DNA of 64,000 nt, taken from contig DASXFC010000056.1 of assembly GCA_036489775.1 (NCBI GenBank), positions 1 through 64,000 on the forward strand. The letters are read 5' to 3'. A program made the translations under genes and the position numbers. This DNA comes from Bog-473 sp036489775 (lineage in GTDB: Bacteria > Actinomycetota > Acidimicrobiia > Acidimicrobiales > RAAP-2). Below the pieces are notes generated by a model. That model worked only from the letters and a program-made list of their open reading frames with translations, searched no databases and was not told where the DNA came from. Every line of letters begins with the position of its first letter. Position 1 is the first letter of the stretch. Positions 1 through 8,801 of this stretch are shown here, piece after piece.

Positions 1-1
1 C

Positions 2-634
2 CTGCAGCCGGGATCGGCCGCCACCTCACTGACCGCCGAGGAGGCCCAGCACATCGCGCTCGACCGGTCGGACCTGAGTTCGTTCAGCGCGGCGGTCAGC
101 GGGCACCCGGCCTCAGTGACCACCCTGGCCGACCTGTTGCTGGCCACCGAGGACCAGCGCTTCTCGGCTGGGCAACGGGCGGCCGCCGTCACCACCTACA
201 ACCGGGCCTTTTCGGCCGAGCTGGGCCTGATCACCCTGGCCGCCGAACGCACCATCACCTTCACTTCGCGCTCGGCCCACATTCCGGTAACCGTGCTCTC
301 GTCGGCGCCGTTCACCGTCAAGGTGGTGCTGACCCTTTCCAGCGACAAATTCTCCTTCCCCGACGGGGCCACCCGCACGCTGACGCTCTCGCGTCAATCG
401 ACCCCGGTGCGCGTCCAGGCCATCTCGCGCACCTCGGGTGACCGCCTCCCCGTCGTGATCACCTTGACCACACCCGACGGTGCGCTGACCATCGCCACCA
501 CCGGGGTCACGGTGCATTCGACCTCCATCTCCATTGTCGGCATCGCCCTGACCGTGCTGGCCGGACTGGTGCTGCTGGTGTGGTGGGTCCGTACCTGGCG
601 CAAGGGGCGACGACGCCGACCACGGGCGCACTAG
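2..634 (+). CDS. DUF6049-like membrane-anchored protein, C-terminal part
   Basis: The frame is already open at the first codon of the window and runs to TAG at 632-634, so only the C-terminal 210 residues are present. The visible part is a secreted-type, Thr/Ser-rich beta-strand region followed by one membrane helix near the end (ISIVGIALTVLAGLVLLVWW) and an Arg/Lys-rich cytoplasmic tail. Actinobacterial DUF6049 proteins have this topology and lie directly upstream of murJ; here murJ begins 2 bases after the stop. The family name is inferred from topology and position and not from a motif. Confidence 0.6.
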   Translation: MQPGSAATSLTAEEAQHIALDRSDLSSFSAAVSGHPASVTTLADLLLATEDQRFSAGQRAAAVTTYNRAFSAELGLITLAAERTITFTSRSAHIPVTVLSSAPFTVKVVLTLSSDKFSFPDGATRTLTLSRQSTPVRVQAISRTSGDRLPVVITLTTPDGALTIATTGVTVHSTSISIVGIALTVLAGLVLLVWWVRTWRKGRRRRPRAH

Positions 635-636
635 GG

Positions 637-2283
637 GTGGCCACGCCTCAGCGGGCCGGCCGCGGCCTCTCGCTCTCTACCGCCGCGTCCTACGTGGCGC
701 TGGGCACCAGCGTCTCCCGGGTCACCGGTCTGCTGCGCATCGTGGCGTTGGCCTGGGCCCTCGGGCAGACTCCGCTGGCCGACGCCTTCAACCTGGCCAA
801 CATCACCCCCAACATGCTCTACGACATCGTGCTGGGCGGGATCCTCTCGGCCACCTTCATTCCGGTTTTCGTCCACCACCTGACCACCCGGAGCGAAGAG
901 GATGCCTTCGCCTCCATCTCGGCTGTCCTCACGGTGTCCACCGTGGTCCTGCTGGCGGCCAGCGTGCTGGCCTGGCTGCTCTCGCCCGAACTGGTGGCCG
1001 CCCTTACCGCCAAGGACGCCTCGTCCCACGTGCACACCTTGGCCACCGTGGTGGCCGAGCGGCGCGTGGCCACCACCCTCCTGCGCTGGTTCGTCGTCCA
1101 GATCGCGGCCTACGGCCTGTTCGCGTTGGCCGGTGCCCTGTTGAACACCCGCCGCCGGTTCATCGCCGTGGCCTGGGGCCCCATCGTGAACAACGTGGTG
1201 TGCATCGGAGTCCTGGTCTGGTTCGGCCTGTGGACCCACAACGGCGCCAGCCTCCAAAGCGTCGAAGGTCATCAGGGCCAGCTGGTCCTGCTCGGGTTGG
1301 GTACCTCACTGGGCGTGGTGCTCCAGGGTGTGGCGCTGGTGCCCAGTCTTCTTTCGGCCCGGCTGCGCTTGCTGCGCTGGCGCTGGGACCTGCACGACGC
1401 CGCCCTGCGCACCGTGCTCCGCCTGAGCAGTTGGACCTTCGGCTTCGTGGTGGCCAACCAGGTCGCCCAGTACGTGGCGGTGCTGCTGGCCGGCACCGCC
1501 TCGGGACCGGATCCGGTGTCGTCCTACACCTACGCCTACACGTTCTTGCAGATGCCCTACGGGGTAGTGGCCGTGACCATCATGTCGGTGGTGACACCGG
1601 ACCTGGCCCAACGCTGGTCCAGTGGAGACAACGATGCCTTCACGCATCGCGTCGCCACCGGCATGAGAGCGATGTTGGCGCTCATCGTGCCCGCGGCGGT
1701 CGGGATGTTGCTGCTGGCGACCCCAGCGGTGGCGGTGATCTTGGGGCACGGTCACTCGACTCCCGCCGAGACGTCGACCACGGGTGCCGCCCTCGCCATG
1801 TTCGCACTCGGCCTTCCGGGCTTCTGTACCTATCTCTACGTCATCCGCGTCCTGCAGTCGATGCAGCGGACCAAGATCGCCTTCTACCTCTACCTGGTGG
1901 AGAACGGGCTCAACGTGGTGCTGGCCTTCGCCCTGATCCACCCGCTCGGCGTGCGCGGGCTCGCCCTTTCACTCTCCATCGCCTACAGCGCCGGTGCGCT
2001 TTGCGGGTTGGCTTTGCTGCGCCAGTGGTTCGGTCCGCTGGGCAGCCCGGCCCTCTGGGCACCCCTGCGACGGGTGGTCACGGCGTCGATCGCCATGGGT
2101 CTGGTGGTACTGGTGGTCTCCAACATCTCGGGCGCCATGCACGGCGTGGCCCTGGTCGGCCGCGTGGTGGGCGGCGTGGTGGCCGGAGGACTGGTCTTCG
2201 TGGTCGTCATCAGCGTGCTTGGTCGTCGGGCCGCCTCGCACCGGTCACAGGTGCGGCGGGTGGCGCAGTCGGGTCGTCGCTAG
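637..2283 (+). CDS. murJ: Lipid II flippase MurJ
   Basis: MurJ (MviN) is a MATE-like polytopic membrane protein that moves lipid II to the outer face of the membrane for peptidoglycan synthesis. The 548-residue product has the family N-terminus (SRVTGLLRIV, then a segment with ADAFNLANITPNMLYD and GGILSATFIPVF) and about 14 hydrophobic helices throughout. The GTG at 637 is chosen because it follows the upstream stop by 2 bases and leaves a short polar leader; a longer start inside the previous gene at 580 is less likely. No fused C-terminal pseudokinase domain, as in mycobacterial MviN, is present. The stop overlaps the stop of the convergent phosphatase gene. Confidence 0.93.
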   Translation: MATPQRAGRGLSLSTAASYVALGTSVSRVTGLLRIVALAWALGQTPLADAFNLANITPNMLYDIVLGGILSATFIPVFVHHLTTRSEEDAFASISAVLTVSTVVLLAASVLAWLLSPELVAALTAKDASSHVHTLATVVAERRVATTLLRWFVVQIAAYGLFALAGALLNTRRRFIAVAWGPIVNNVVCIGVLVWFGLWTHNGASLQSVEGHQGQLVLLGLGTSLGVVLQGVALVPSLLSARLRLLRWRWDLHDAALRTVLRLSSWTFGFVVANQVAQYVAVLLAGTASGPDPVSSYTYAYTFLQMPYGVVAVTIMSVVTPDLAQRWSSGDNDAFTHRVATGMRAMLALIVPAAVGMLLLATPAVAVILGHGHSTPAETSTTGAALAMFALGLPGFCTYLYVIRVLQSMQRTKIAFYLYLVENGLNVVLAFALIHPLGVRGLALSLSIAYSAGALCGLALLRQWFGPLGSPALWAPLRRVVTASIAMGLVVLVVSNISGAMHGVALVGRVVGGVVAGGLVFVVVISVLGRRAASHRSQVRRVAQSGRR

Positions 2284-3977
2284 ATCGCGTCCACCGCCCG
2301 CATTGCCATGAGGGCCAGGTCGTCCGTCGGTTCGTGACCGGCGAACTCGCGCACGGCATCGATGATGCTGTCGGCGATGTCCTCGATGCCTTGGTCGCGG
2401 GTTTCGAGGACCACCTCCGCTATCCGCTGCTCGCCGAAAAACTCACCGTCGCGCCGCGATTCGGTGATGCCGTCGGTGTAGGCGACCAGGATGTCGCCCA
2501 CATTGAGCGTGAGCTGCCGTGAGGACCAGCTCAGATCGTTGAAGGCCCCGATCACGGTGTCGCGGTTTTGGGGCACCTCGACGGTCCCGGGCGCCCGCAC
2601 CACGATGGGCGGCGGATGCCCGCCGTTGGCCAAGCTCAGGCGCACCGAGCTGGCGTTCGGTCGCAGGAAGCCGCACAGCAGGGTGGAGTACAGGTGCGAT
2701 TCGCCGGCATCGCCGAGCAACACCTCGTTGACCAACCCGAGCAGTCGGCCCGGTTGGCGCACCTCGAGCGCGGCACTGCGGAGCGCGTGGCGGATCAAGC
2801 CGGTCACCACGGCCGCCTCGGGCCCCCGGCCGCACACGTCCCCCAGGGCGAAGACCCAGGCTCCCCGCCCGGCGCTAAAGAGGTCGTAGAAGTCACCACC
2901 CACTTCGAGACCCGAACCGAAGGCGACATAACGCGCCGCCACTTCGAGTCCCGGGATCACCGGTAGTGACGGAGGCATCAGGCTGGCTTGGAGGACCCGG
3001 GCCACGTGGGAGGACTCCGAGAGGAGGCGGGCGTTGTCGATAAGCAGCGAGGCCCGCCAGGCCACTTCCTGGGTCAGCATCAGGTCGTCCTCGGAGAAGC
3101 GCCGACTGCGCTCACACGACACGATGGTCAGCGCACCCAGGGTGCGCTCCCGAGCCATGAGGGGCACGCAGAGATACGAGGTGAAGCCCAGTTCCTTGAC
3201 GATCTGGTAGTGACGATCGTCACGGGTGGTCGCCCGCAGAAACTCGTCAGACATGTCGGCCGAGACCGAGGTCTGCCCGGTCCGCAACGCCTGAATAGCC
3301 GGATGGACGCCGGCGGGATCCGGCGCGTAGTACGTCACCAACTCGTCGACCAACGGTTGGGCGGACGCGTCGGCATGCTGGGCCACCATCCGTCGCACCA
3401 CGCCGTTCTCGATCGCATCGATCAGGCAGAGGTCACCCAGAAAGGACACGCAACTCCGACCGAGCGCGGTCAGGGCTTCCACATAGTCGACCGATTCAGC
3501 CATAGCCGTCCCGCTGTCAGCCAGGAACCGGCTGACTTGGGCCTCCCGCTCCTTCTGTTGGGTCGCGAACAGCTCCTGCGAAACATCGATCCCGGCGCTG
3601 ATGATGCCGACCAGGCCGCCCTGGCTGTCGGAGAGCGGGGAGTCCACCGCGCGCACCGTCACCACGGTCCCGTCCTTGCGCCGGACCTCGAAGATGCCTT
3701 CCCACGATTCGCCTTGCGCGATGGCCCGGGCGATCTCATCCTCCAGCTCGGGTGTCATCGTCCTAGCCATGAGGCTGCGGGCCGATGCCCCCAGCAGCTC
3801 GTCGGGGGCATACCCGTACAGCGTGCCGGCGAACGGGTTGGCGTAGATGATGGTGCTGTTCAGGTCCACCGCCAAGATGGCGGTGTCCACGACGGAGAGG
3901 ATGCGCGACTGCAGATCGAGCAGCGCCAGTGGCAGCCCCTCTCCCACGTCGCTCTTCCTCTCGGGCCTGGTGGTCAT
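2280..3977 (-). CDS. PAS-GAF-SpoIIE (PP2C-type) serine phosphatase
   Basis: The 565-residue product has three parts: a PAS domain (about 22-125, with IIYANPFAGTLYGYAPDELL), a GAF domain (about 150-300) and a C-terminal PPM/SpoIIE phosphatase domain (about 320-560). The phosphatase motifs EVGGDFYD, GDVCGRGPEAA, NGGHPPP, YTDGITESR and DDLALMAMR supply the metal-binding acidic residues. Such RsbU/RsbP-like proteins dephosphorylate anti-anti-sigma factors in partner-switching stress pathways; no STAS or anti-sigma gene lies nearby, so the target is unknown. ATG at 3977 is preferred because upstream sequence reads antisense to degV. It has no membrane helix and is probably a cytoplasmic sensor. 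Confidence 0.88.
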   Translation of the reverse strand: MTTRPERKSDVGEGLPLALLDLQSRILSVVDTAILAVDLNSTIIYANPFAGTLYGYAPDELLGASARSLMARTMTPELEDEIARAIAQGESWEGIFEVRRKDGTVVTVRAVDSPLSDSQGGLVGIISAGIDVSQELFATQQKEREAQVSRFLADSGTAMAESVDYVEALTALGRSCVSFLGDLCLIDAIENGVVRRMVAQHADASAQPLVDELVTYYAPDPAGVHPAIQALRTGQTSVSADMSDEFLRATTRDDRHYQIVKELGFTSYLCVPLMARERTLGALTIVSCERSRRFSEDDLMLTQEVAWRASLLIDNARLLSESSHVARVLQASLMPPSLPVIPGLEVAARYVAFGSGLEVGGDFYDLFSAGRGAWVFALGDVCGRGPEAAVVTGLIRHALRSAALEVRQPGRLLGLVNEVLLGDAGESHLYSTLLCGFLRPNASSVRLSLANGGHPPPIVVRAPGTVEVPQNRDTVIGAFNDLSWSSRQLTLNVGDILVAYTDGITESRRDGEFFGEQRIAEVVLETRDQGIEDIADSIIDAVREFAGHEPTDDLALMAMRAVDAI

Positions 3978-4071
3978 GTCGCCATCCCGGTCCAGATACT
4001 GCCCCGAATGGCGGCGGCGCACCACGGCCCGGACCAGGACGGGCCGCGGGACGTCGTGGCAGACTCGCTGC

Positions 4072-4932
4072 ATGCCCGGCGTTCGCATCGTGACCGACAG
4101 TGCCTGTGATCTGACCGACGAGCTGGTCATCCTCCACAAGGTCGAGGTGGTGCCCCTGACCATCCGCTTCGGCGAAGAGGAACTCGAGGACCGCCGGCAA
4201 CTGACCCCCGAGGTCTTCTGGGAGCGCTGCAAGGGCAAGGGCGCCCTGCCCGAGACGGCCGCACCCTCCCCCGGCTCGTTCATGGCGGCGTACCAGAAGG
4301 CAGCCGACGAGGGCGCCGACGCCGTGCTCTGCCTCAACATCTCATCCCGGGTCTCGGGCACCTATGCCTCCGCGCTGACCGCGGCTGAAAGCTTCGAGGG
4401 CATCCCGGTCCGGGTCCTCGACACCCTCTCGCTCACCATGGGTCAGGGGCTGCTGGTCATCGCCGCCGCCGAGGAAGCGGCGGCCGGGGCCAACCTCGAG
4501 CAGCTGGTGGGCGCCACCGAGAATCGCATCCCTCGGGTCCGGGTCTACGGAGTGCTCGGTGGTCTCGAGCACCTCCAGCGCGGCGGCCGGATCGGTGGGG
4601 CCCAGGCTCTGCTGGGCTCGCTGCTCAACATCAAGCCGGTCATCCAGGTCAAAGACGGCGAAGTGGCCGAGGAATCCAAGCAGCGCACGCGGGCCCGGGC
4701 TCTCAACTATCTGACGGCCAAGGTGGCCGCCGATGCGCCGTTGGAACGGATCGCGGTGGCCGACGGGGCCTGCGACGACATCGCCGAGGTCTGGCGCGGC
4801 CTGCGGGCCATCGCCACCGAGCACCCGCTGGTCTCGGTGGAACTGGGCCCGGTCGTCGGCGCCCATACCGGCCCCAACACGGTCGGCGTCTGCTACATCG
4901 TGTCCGAAGGGGCCAAGGAAGCCGCCGACTAG
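4072..4932 (+). CDS. DegV family fatty-acid-binding protein
   Basis: DegV/FakB proteins bind fatty acids; in Firmicutes they present them to the kinase FakA. The 286-residue product starts RIVTDSACDLTDEL, has TAAPSPGSFMAAYQ and the SSRVSGTYASA segment typical of the lipid-binding fold, and LLGSLLNIKPVIQVKDGEV near residue 190. The ATG at 4072 gives the canonical N-terminus. It is transcribed divergently from the phosphatase gene with a 94-base gap. No FakA kinase is in the window, so the family is secure and the physiological role is open. Confidence 0.88.
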   Translation: MPGVRIVTDSACDLTDELVILHKVEVVPLTIRFGEEELEDRRQLTPEVFWERCKGKGALPETAAPSPGSFMAAYQKAADEGADAVLCLNISSRVSGTYASALTAAESFEGIPVRVLDTLSLTMGQGLLVIAAAEEAAAGANLEQLVGATENRIPRVRVYGVLGGLEHLQRGGRIGGAQALLGSLLNIKPVIQVKDGEVAEESKQRTRARALNYLTAKVAADAPLERIAVADGACDDIAEVWRGLRAIATEHPLVSVELGPVVGAHTGPNTVGVCYIVSEGAKEAAD

Positions 4933-4941
4933 TCTCCCTGC

Positions 4942-5250
4942 GTGCCTGAAAACGACTTCGCCGATGCACTGTCCACCCGTGCACTCGACACCATCGACAC
5001 GGTGGTGGCCACGGTCAACGACAAGGCCATCCGGCCCGCCATCGTGGCGGCCCGCGCCGTCGTCTTCGGTGTCCTCATCGCGGTGAGTGGACTGGCCGTC
5101 GCCGTCCTGGGCACCATCGGCTTGATCCGGCTGCTCACCGACGAGGTGTTCGACCACAAGGTCTGGATCACCTACCTGGTGCTGGCAGCCGTCTTCAGCT
5201 CCGGCGGCGCCGTGCTCTACTCCCGCCGGGGGGTGGCCCCCGATGCCTGA
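4942..5250 (+). CDS. Small two-helix membrane protein, unknown function
   Basis: The 102-residue product has an acidic amphipathic N-terminus followed by two membrane helices (about 37-65 and 74-94) and a short Arg-containing tail. GTG at 4942 lies 9 bases after the degV stop, and the 3' end overlaps the trxB start by 8 bases, so it is probably cotranscribed and translationally coupled with trxB. I do not recognise a named family; short membrane proteins directly upstream of trxB are common in actinobacteria. Confidence 0.75.
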   Translation: MPENDFADALSTRALDTIDTVVATVNDKAIRPAIVAARAVVFGVLIAVSGLAVAVLGTIGLIRLLTDEVFDHKVWITYLVLAAVFSSGGAVLYSRRGVAPDA

Positions 5251-6205
5251 ACGGCGCAAAGTCGTCGTGGTCGGCAGCGGGCCGGCCGGCCTGACCGCGG
5301 CCATCTACGCGGCCCGGGCGCAACTCGAACCACTGGTTATCGAGGGTGAGCCCTCATCCACCAGCGACCAGCCCGGGGGCCAGCTCATGCTGACCACCGA
5401 CGTCGAGAACTACCCCGGCTTCGTCGACGGGATCATGGGCCCCGAGCTGATGGGTGTCATGCGGGCCCAGGCCGAACGCTTCGGGGCGCAGCTGCGCACG
5501 GCCAAGGTATCCAGGTTCGATCTGTCCACCTGGCCCTTCGGCCTCTGGGTCGGCGATGCCGACGCGGCCGAAGCCACGGTGGAGGCCGACACGCTCATCG
5601 TGGCTACCGGCGCCCAGTCGCTCATGCTGGGCTGCCCCAACGAGGGCCGCCTCTTGGGTTACGGGGTGTCCACCTGTGCCACCTGTGACGGCTTCTTCTT
5701 CCGCGATCAGCACATCGGCGTGGTGGGTGGTGGCGACTCGGCCCTCGAAGAGGCTCTGTTCCTCACCCGGTTCGGCCGCAAGGTCACCTTGATCCACCGC
5801 CGCGATCAGCTGCGCGCTTCGAAGATCATGCAGGAGCGGGCTCGGGCCAACCCCAAGATCGAGTTCTTGTGGAACACGCAGATAGTCGACATATTGGGCG
5901 ACACCAAGGTGAGCGGCCTCGCCGTCGAGGACACCTTGACCGGCGAGCGCTCGGAGCTGGACGTGACCGGCCTCTTCGTGGCCATCGGGCACGAGCCCAA
6001 CTCGTCGCTGCTCAAGGGCCAACTCGAGCTCAAAGAGAACGGGTACGTGGTCACCTTCGACGGGACCACCCGGACCAGCGTCGAAGGCGTCTTCGCCTGT
6101 GGCGACGTCCAGGACGATTACTACCGTCAGGCCATCACCTCGGCCGGGTCGGGCTGCATGGCCGCCATCGACGCCGAGCGCTGGCTGGAGTCCCGCGGCG
6201 AGTAA
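5243..6205 (+). CDS. trxB: Thioredoxin-disulfide reductase
   Basis: TrxB is an FAD enzyme that uses NADPH to reduce thioredoxin in the cytoplasm. The 320-residue product has the FAD dinucleotide motif GSGPAGL at 11-17, the redox-active CATC at 145-148, the NADPH motif GGGDSALEE at about 162-170, and the C-terminal FAD-binding segment VEGVFACGDV. Length matches the low-molecular-weight family. It overlaps the preceding membrane-protein gene by 8 bases and is followed 70 bases later by trxA, giving a complete reductase-thioredoxin pair. Confidence 0.97.
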   Translation: MPERRKVVVVGSGPAGLTAAIYAARAQLEPLVIEGEPSSTSDQPGGQLMLTTDVENYPGFVDGIMGPELMGVMRAQAERFGAQLRTAKVSRFDLSTWPFGLWVGDADAAEATVEADTLIVATGAQSLMLGCPNEGRLLGYGVSTCATCDGFFFRDQHIGVVGGGDSALEEALFLTRFGRKVTLIHRRDQLRASKIMQERARANPKIEFLWNTQIVDILGDTKVSGLAVEDTLTGERSELDVTGLFVAIGHEPNSSLLKGQLELKENGYVVTFDGTTRTSVEGVFACGDVQDDYYRQAITSAGSGCMAAIDAERWLESRGE

Positions 6206-6275
6206 TCCCTGCCCAACCCGGGCTGGGAACAGATCCGACGCCTAGGGCGTTGCACTCCCCGAACAAGGAGAACTG

Positions 6276-6602
6276 ATGAGCGAGAAGATCGTCACACTCA
6301 CCGACGCTACGTTTGACGAGCATGTCAAGAGTTCAGATGTCCCCGTGCTGGTGGACTTCTGGGCCGAATGGTGTGGTCCGTGCAAGATGATCTCGCCGGT
6401 CCTCGAGGAGATCGCCGAAGAGCAGGCCGGGAAGATCCAGATCGGAAAGCTGAACATCGACGACAACCTGGACGTGACCCGTCGCTTCGAAGTGATGAGC
6501 ATCCCGACGCTGATCCTGTTCAAGAACGGGGAGCCGGCGGTACGCCTGATCGGGGCCAAGCCGAAGGGCGCACTGCTGGAGGAGCTGTCGGCCCACCTGT
6601 AG
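6276..6602 (+). CDS. trxA: Thioredoxin
   Basis: The 108-residue product is a single thioredoxin domain with the active site WCGPCK (Cys33 and Cys36), the cis-proline segment SIPTLILFKNG and the C-terminal helix of the fold. It is the dithiol carrier reduced by the adjacent TrxB and supplies electrons to ribonucleotide reductase and other reductases. The start ATG follows AAGGAG at good spacing. The downstream cwlM-like gene starts within 40 bases, so trxB, trxA and that gene probably form an operon, as in other actinobacteria. Confidence 0.97.
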   Translation: MSEKIVTLTDATFDEHVKSSDVPVLVDFWAEWCGPCKMISPVLEEIAEEQAGKIQIGKLNIDDNLDVTRRFEVMSIPTLILFKNGEPAVRLIGAKPKGALLEELSAHL

Positions 6603-6637
6603 GACTCCCCCTCGTCCTGGGCGACCAGGGCGAGGCC

Positions 6638-7579
6638 GTGTCGGACATCCAGCGCCGGTTGGCCGCAGTGCTGCCCGGGCCGCGTATCGACCCCGACGGG
6701 TTGTTCGGTTCGGGTACCCGGGCCGCCGTCGAGGCCTTTCAACACATGCGCGGCCTGCGAGTCGATGGCATGTGCGGCACGCAGACCTGGAGCACCCTGG
6801 TCGAAGCGGGCTTCCGTTTGGGCGATCGCCTGCTCTACCGGCGTACACCCATGGTGCGAGGCGACGACGTCGCCGATCTCCAGCAGCGGCTGTGCACGCT
6901 GGGTTTCGACACCGGTCGGGTCGATGGCATCTTCGGCGACGGCACCGCGCAGGCGATGGGCGAGTTCCAACGCAATGCCGGGCTGCCGGTCGATGGCATC
7001 CTGGGCGCGGCCACCTTGCGGGAACTGCTCCGGCTCGAGGTGCGTCATCGCGACCCCCAGCTGGTCTCCTCAGTGCGGGAACGGGCTGAGCTCCGGGGCG
7101 CGCCCCCCACCCTCAGCGGCCGCCACGTGGCCATCGGCGAACAAGGCGGACTGGGCAGCACCACCGGGGCCCTCCACCGCAGGCTGGCGCTGGAGGGCGC
7201 CCTGGTGTCCGAGCTCCACCACCCCGACGATGCGGCCCAGGCCCAGCAGGCCAACGAGCTCGGTGTCGACGTGTTCGTCGGGTTGCGGCTGAACCCCGAC
7301 GCCGCTGGTTGCCGGAGCTCGTTCTGGTCCGGCACCCATGAGCTCTCCCCCGGCGGCCGCCTGCTGGCCGAGCTGGTGCAGGGCACGGTCCCGACCACGC
7401 TCGACATGCCCGACCTGGGGGCGCACGGCATGGCCCTACCCATCCTGCGTGAAACGCGCATGCCAGCGGTGCTGATCGAGATCGGGCCCTCAACTCTGAT
7501 CGTCGAGCGCTCCTTCAGATTGGCCGGCGCCATCTCACAGGTGCTGAGCCAGTGGGTCGACGCCTGGCGCGACTCGTAA
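6638..7579 (+). CDS. CwlM-like protein: two peptidoglycan-binding domains and a degenerate amidase_3 domain
   Basis: The product (313 residues from GTG 6638) has two PG_binding_1 repeats (about 1-57 and 62-132) and an N-acetylmuramoyl-L-alanine amidase fold (about 160-305). The usual zinc-site motifs are altered: the PGHGG position reads IGEQGG (166-171) and the S-x-H-x-N position reads GLRLN (215-219), while the late Glu (E281 in LIEIGPS) remains. There is no signal peptide. Mycobacterial CwlM, in the same trxA-parB position, is a PknB-phosphorylated cytoplasmic activator of MurA, so a regulatory role is inferred. The first repeat seems to begin slightly upstream (LGDQGEAV), so a CTG at 6617 is an alternative start. 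Confidence 0.82.
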   Translation: MSDIQRRLAAVLPGPRIDPDGLFGSGTRAAVEAFQHMRGLRVDGMCGTQTWSTLVEAGFRLGDRLLYRRTPMVRGDDVADLQQRLCTLGFDTGRVDGIFGDGTAQAMGEFQRNAGLPVDGILGAATLRELLRLEVRHRDPQLVSSVRERAELRGAPPTLSGRHVAIGEQGGLGSTTGALHRRLALEGALVSELHHPDDAAQAQQANELGVDVFVGLRLNPDAAGCRSSFWSGTHELSPGGRLLAELVQGTVPTTLDMPDLGAHGMALPILRETRMPAVLIEIGPSTLIVERSFRLAGAISQVLSQWVDAWRDS

Positions 7580-7801
7580 ACGGCAGCCGGTTGGGAGGTG
7601 AGAGACCACTCTCTCTAATCCCAGGCTGGCCGAAATGCCCGTCACCCTTTGGTCGCTGCACTGGGAGTTTCGGGTCGAAAGAGGCAGCTGGGCAGGGGTC
7701 GGCTGTCACCCATCTGTCAGCAACTGATGTCACAGACCAGGGGTTTTGTCGGTCGTGCGATCAATACGTGACGTCGGAGACGCAAAGTGAACTAGGTAAC
7801 A

Positions 7802-7830
7802 ATCCACAACGTCATGCACAGGTTGTGGAT
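7802..7830. repeat. Perfect 9-bp inverted repeat with DnaA-box-like arms
   Basis: ATCCACAAC at 7802-7810 and GTTGTGGAT at 7822-7830 are exact reverse complements separated by 11 bases. The right arm continues as TGTGGATGA, one mismatch from the DnaA-box complement TGTGGATAA. It lies in the 286-base gap between the convergent cwlM-like and parB genes. The rest of that gap shows only a weak 6-bp hairpin (7600-7615, GAGAGA/TCTCTC). It could be a paired protein-binding site or an mRNA hairpin; there is no following T-run. Confidence 0.5.
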
Positions 7831-7865
7831 GAACCTGAACAGCGTCTTGACAGTTACGTGAACGA

Positions 7866-8801
7866 TTAGGCGCCGCTGTCACCCACCATGGCGCGGTAGA
7901 TGCGCTCGAGGTCCTCGAGGGTTGCGAATTCGACCACCAAACGCCCGCGACGGTTCTGGATGTCGACCTTGACTCTGGTGTTCAAATAGGTCGAGAGCAG
8001 TTCCTCCAGCTCGAGCACGCCCGGTTCGGGCAGTCGCTTGGAGGGAGTACGCCGAGCCGGATCGGCTGGCGCCGCGTCGGGCTGCTCCGCCGGGCTCTCG
8101 ACCTCGAGTGGCGGGAGCACGCGGAGGTCGGTGCCTCCGCCCTTCACGATCTCTTCAACGGCGCGAACGGTCAACCCCTCGGCCGAGATGCGATCGGCCA
8201 GGGTCTCCTGCAGGGCCCGGTCGGGGGTCCCCAGGAGCGCTCGAGCGTGGCCCGGTGAGATGGTGCGCTCGGCCAGTGCCCGCTGGACCCCGGCCGGCAG
8301 CTGCAGCAGACGCAGTGTGTTGGTGACGGTGGCCCGGCCCTTGCCCATGCGGGTGGCTACCTGTTCGTGGGTGAGGCCGAACTCGTCGATCAGCTGCTGG
8401 TAGGCGGCGGCCTCCTCGAGGGCATTGAGGTCCTCTCGGTGGAGGTTCTCGACCAACGCCTGCTCGAGGCTGGTGACGTCGTTGGCGATCTGCACCAGCA
8501 CCGGGATGGTCTGCCGGCCGGCCCGCCGGGCGGCCCGCCAACGACGCTCCCCCGCGATCAGCTCGTAGCTGCCCTCCTCACCCTCGACCTGGCGGACCAG
8601 CACCGGCTGGAGCAATCCGACTTCGCGGATCGAGGAGGCCAGGGAGGCCATGGACTCCTCGTCGAAGTGGCTCCGTGGTTGGTGCGAGTTGGGGCGGATG
8701 TGAGAGATGGGGACCTCGCGCAGGAGGGAGTCCTCCTCCCCCGTCGCCTCACTCGGGATCAGTGCACTGAGCCCTTTACCGAGTCCGCTGCGGCGCGCCA
8801 T
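7866..8801 (-). CDS. parB: Chromosome-partitioning protein ParB
   Basis: ParB is a CTP-dependent DNA clamp that loads at parS and spreads to organise the origin. The 311-residue product has an N-terminal LGKGLSALIP peptide that contacts ParA, the CTP-binding motifs GERRWRAA (84-91) and ENLHRED (118-124), a helix-turn-helix (about 143-168, THEQVATRMGKGRATVTNTL) that reads parS, and a C-terminal dimerisation domain. It overlaps the parA 3' end by 26 bases, so the two are translationally coupled. Matching parS sites lie at 10097 and 10514. Confidence 0.97.
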   Translation of the reverse strand: MARRSGLGKGLSALIPSEATGEEDSLLREVPISHIRPNSHQPRSHFDEESMASLASSIREVGLLQPVLVRQVEGEEGSYELIAGERRWRAARRAGRQTIPVLVQIANDVTSLEQALVENLHREDLNALEEAAAYQQLIDEFGLTHEQVATRMGKGRATVTNTLRLLQLPAGVQRALAERTISPGHARALLGTPDRALQETLADRISAEGLTVRAVEEIVKGGGTDLRVLPPLEVESPAEQPDAAPADPARRTPSKRLPEPGVLELEELLSTYLNTRVKVDIQNRRGRLVVEFATLEDLERIYRAMVGDSGA

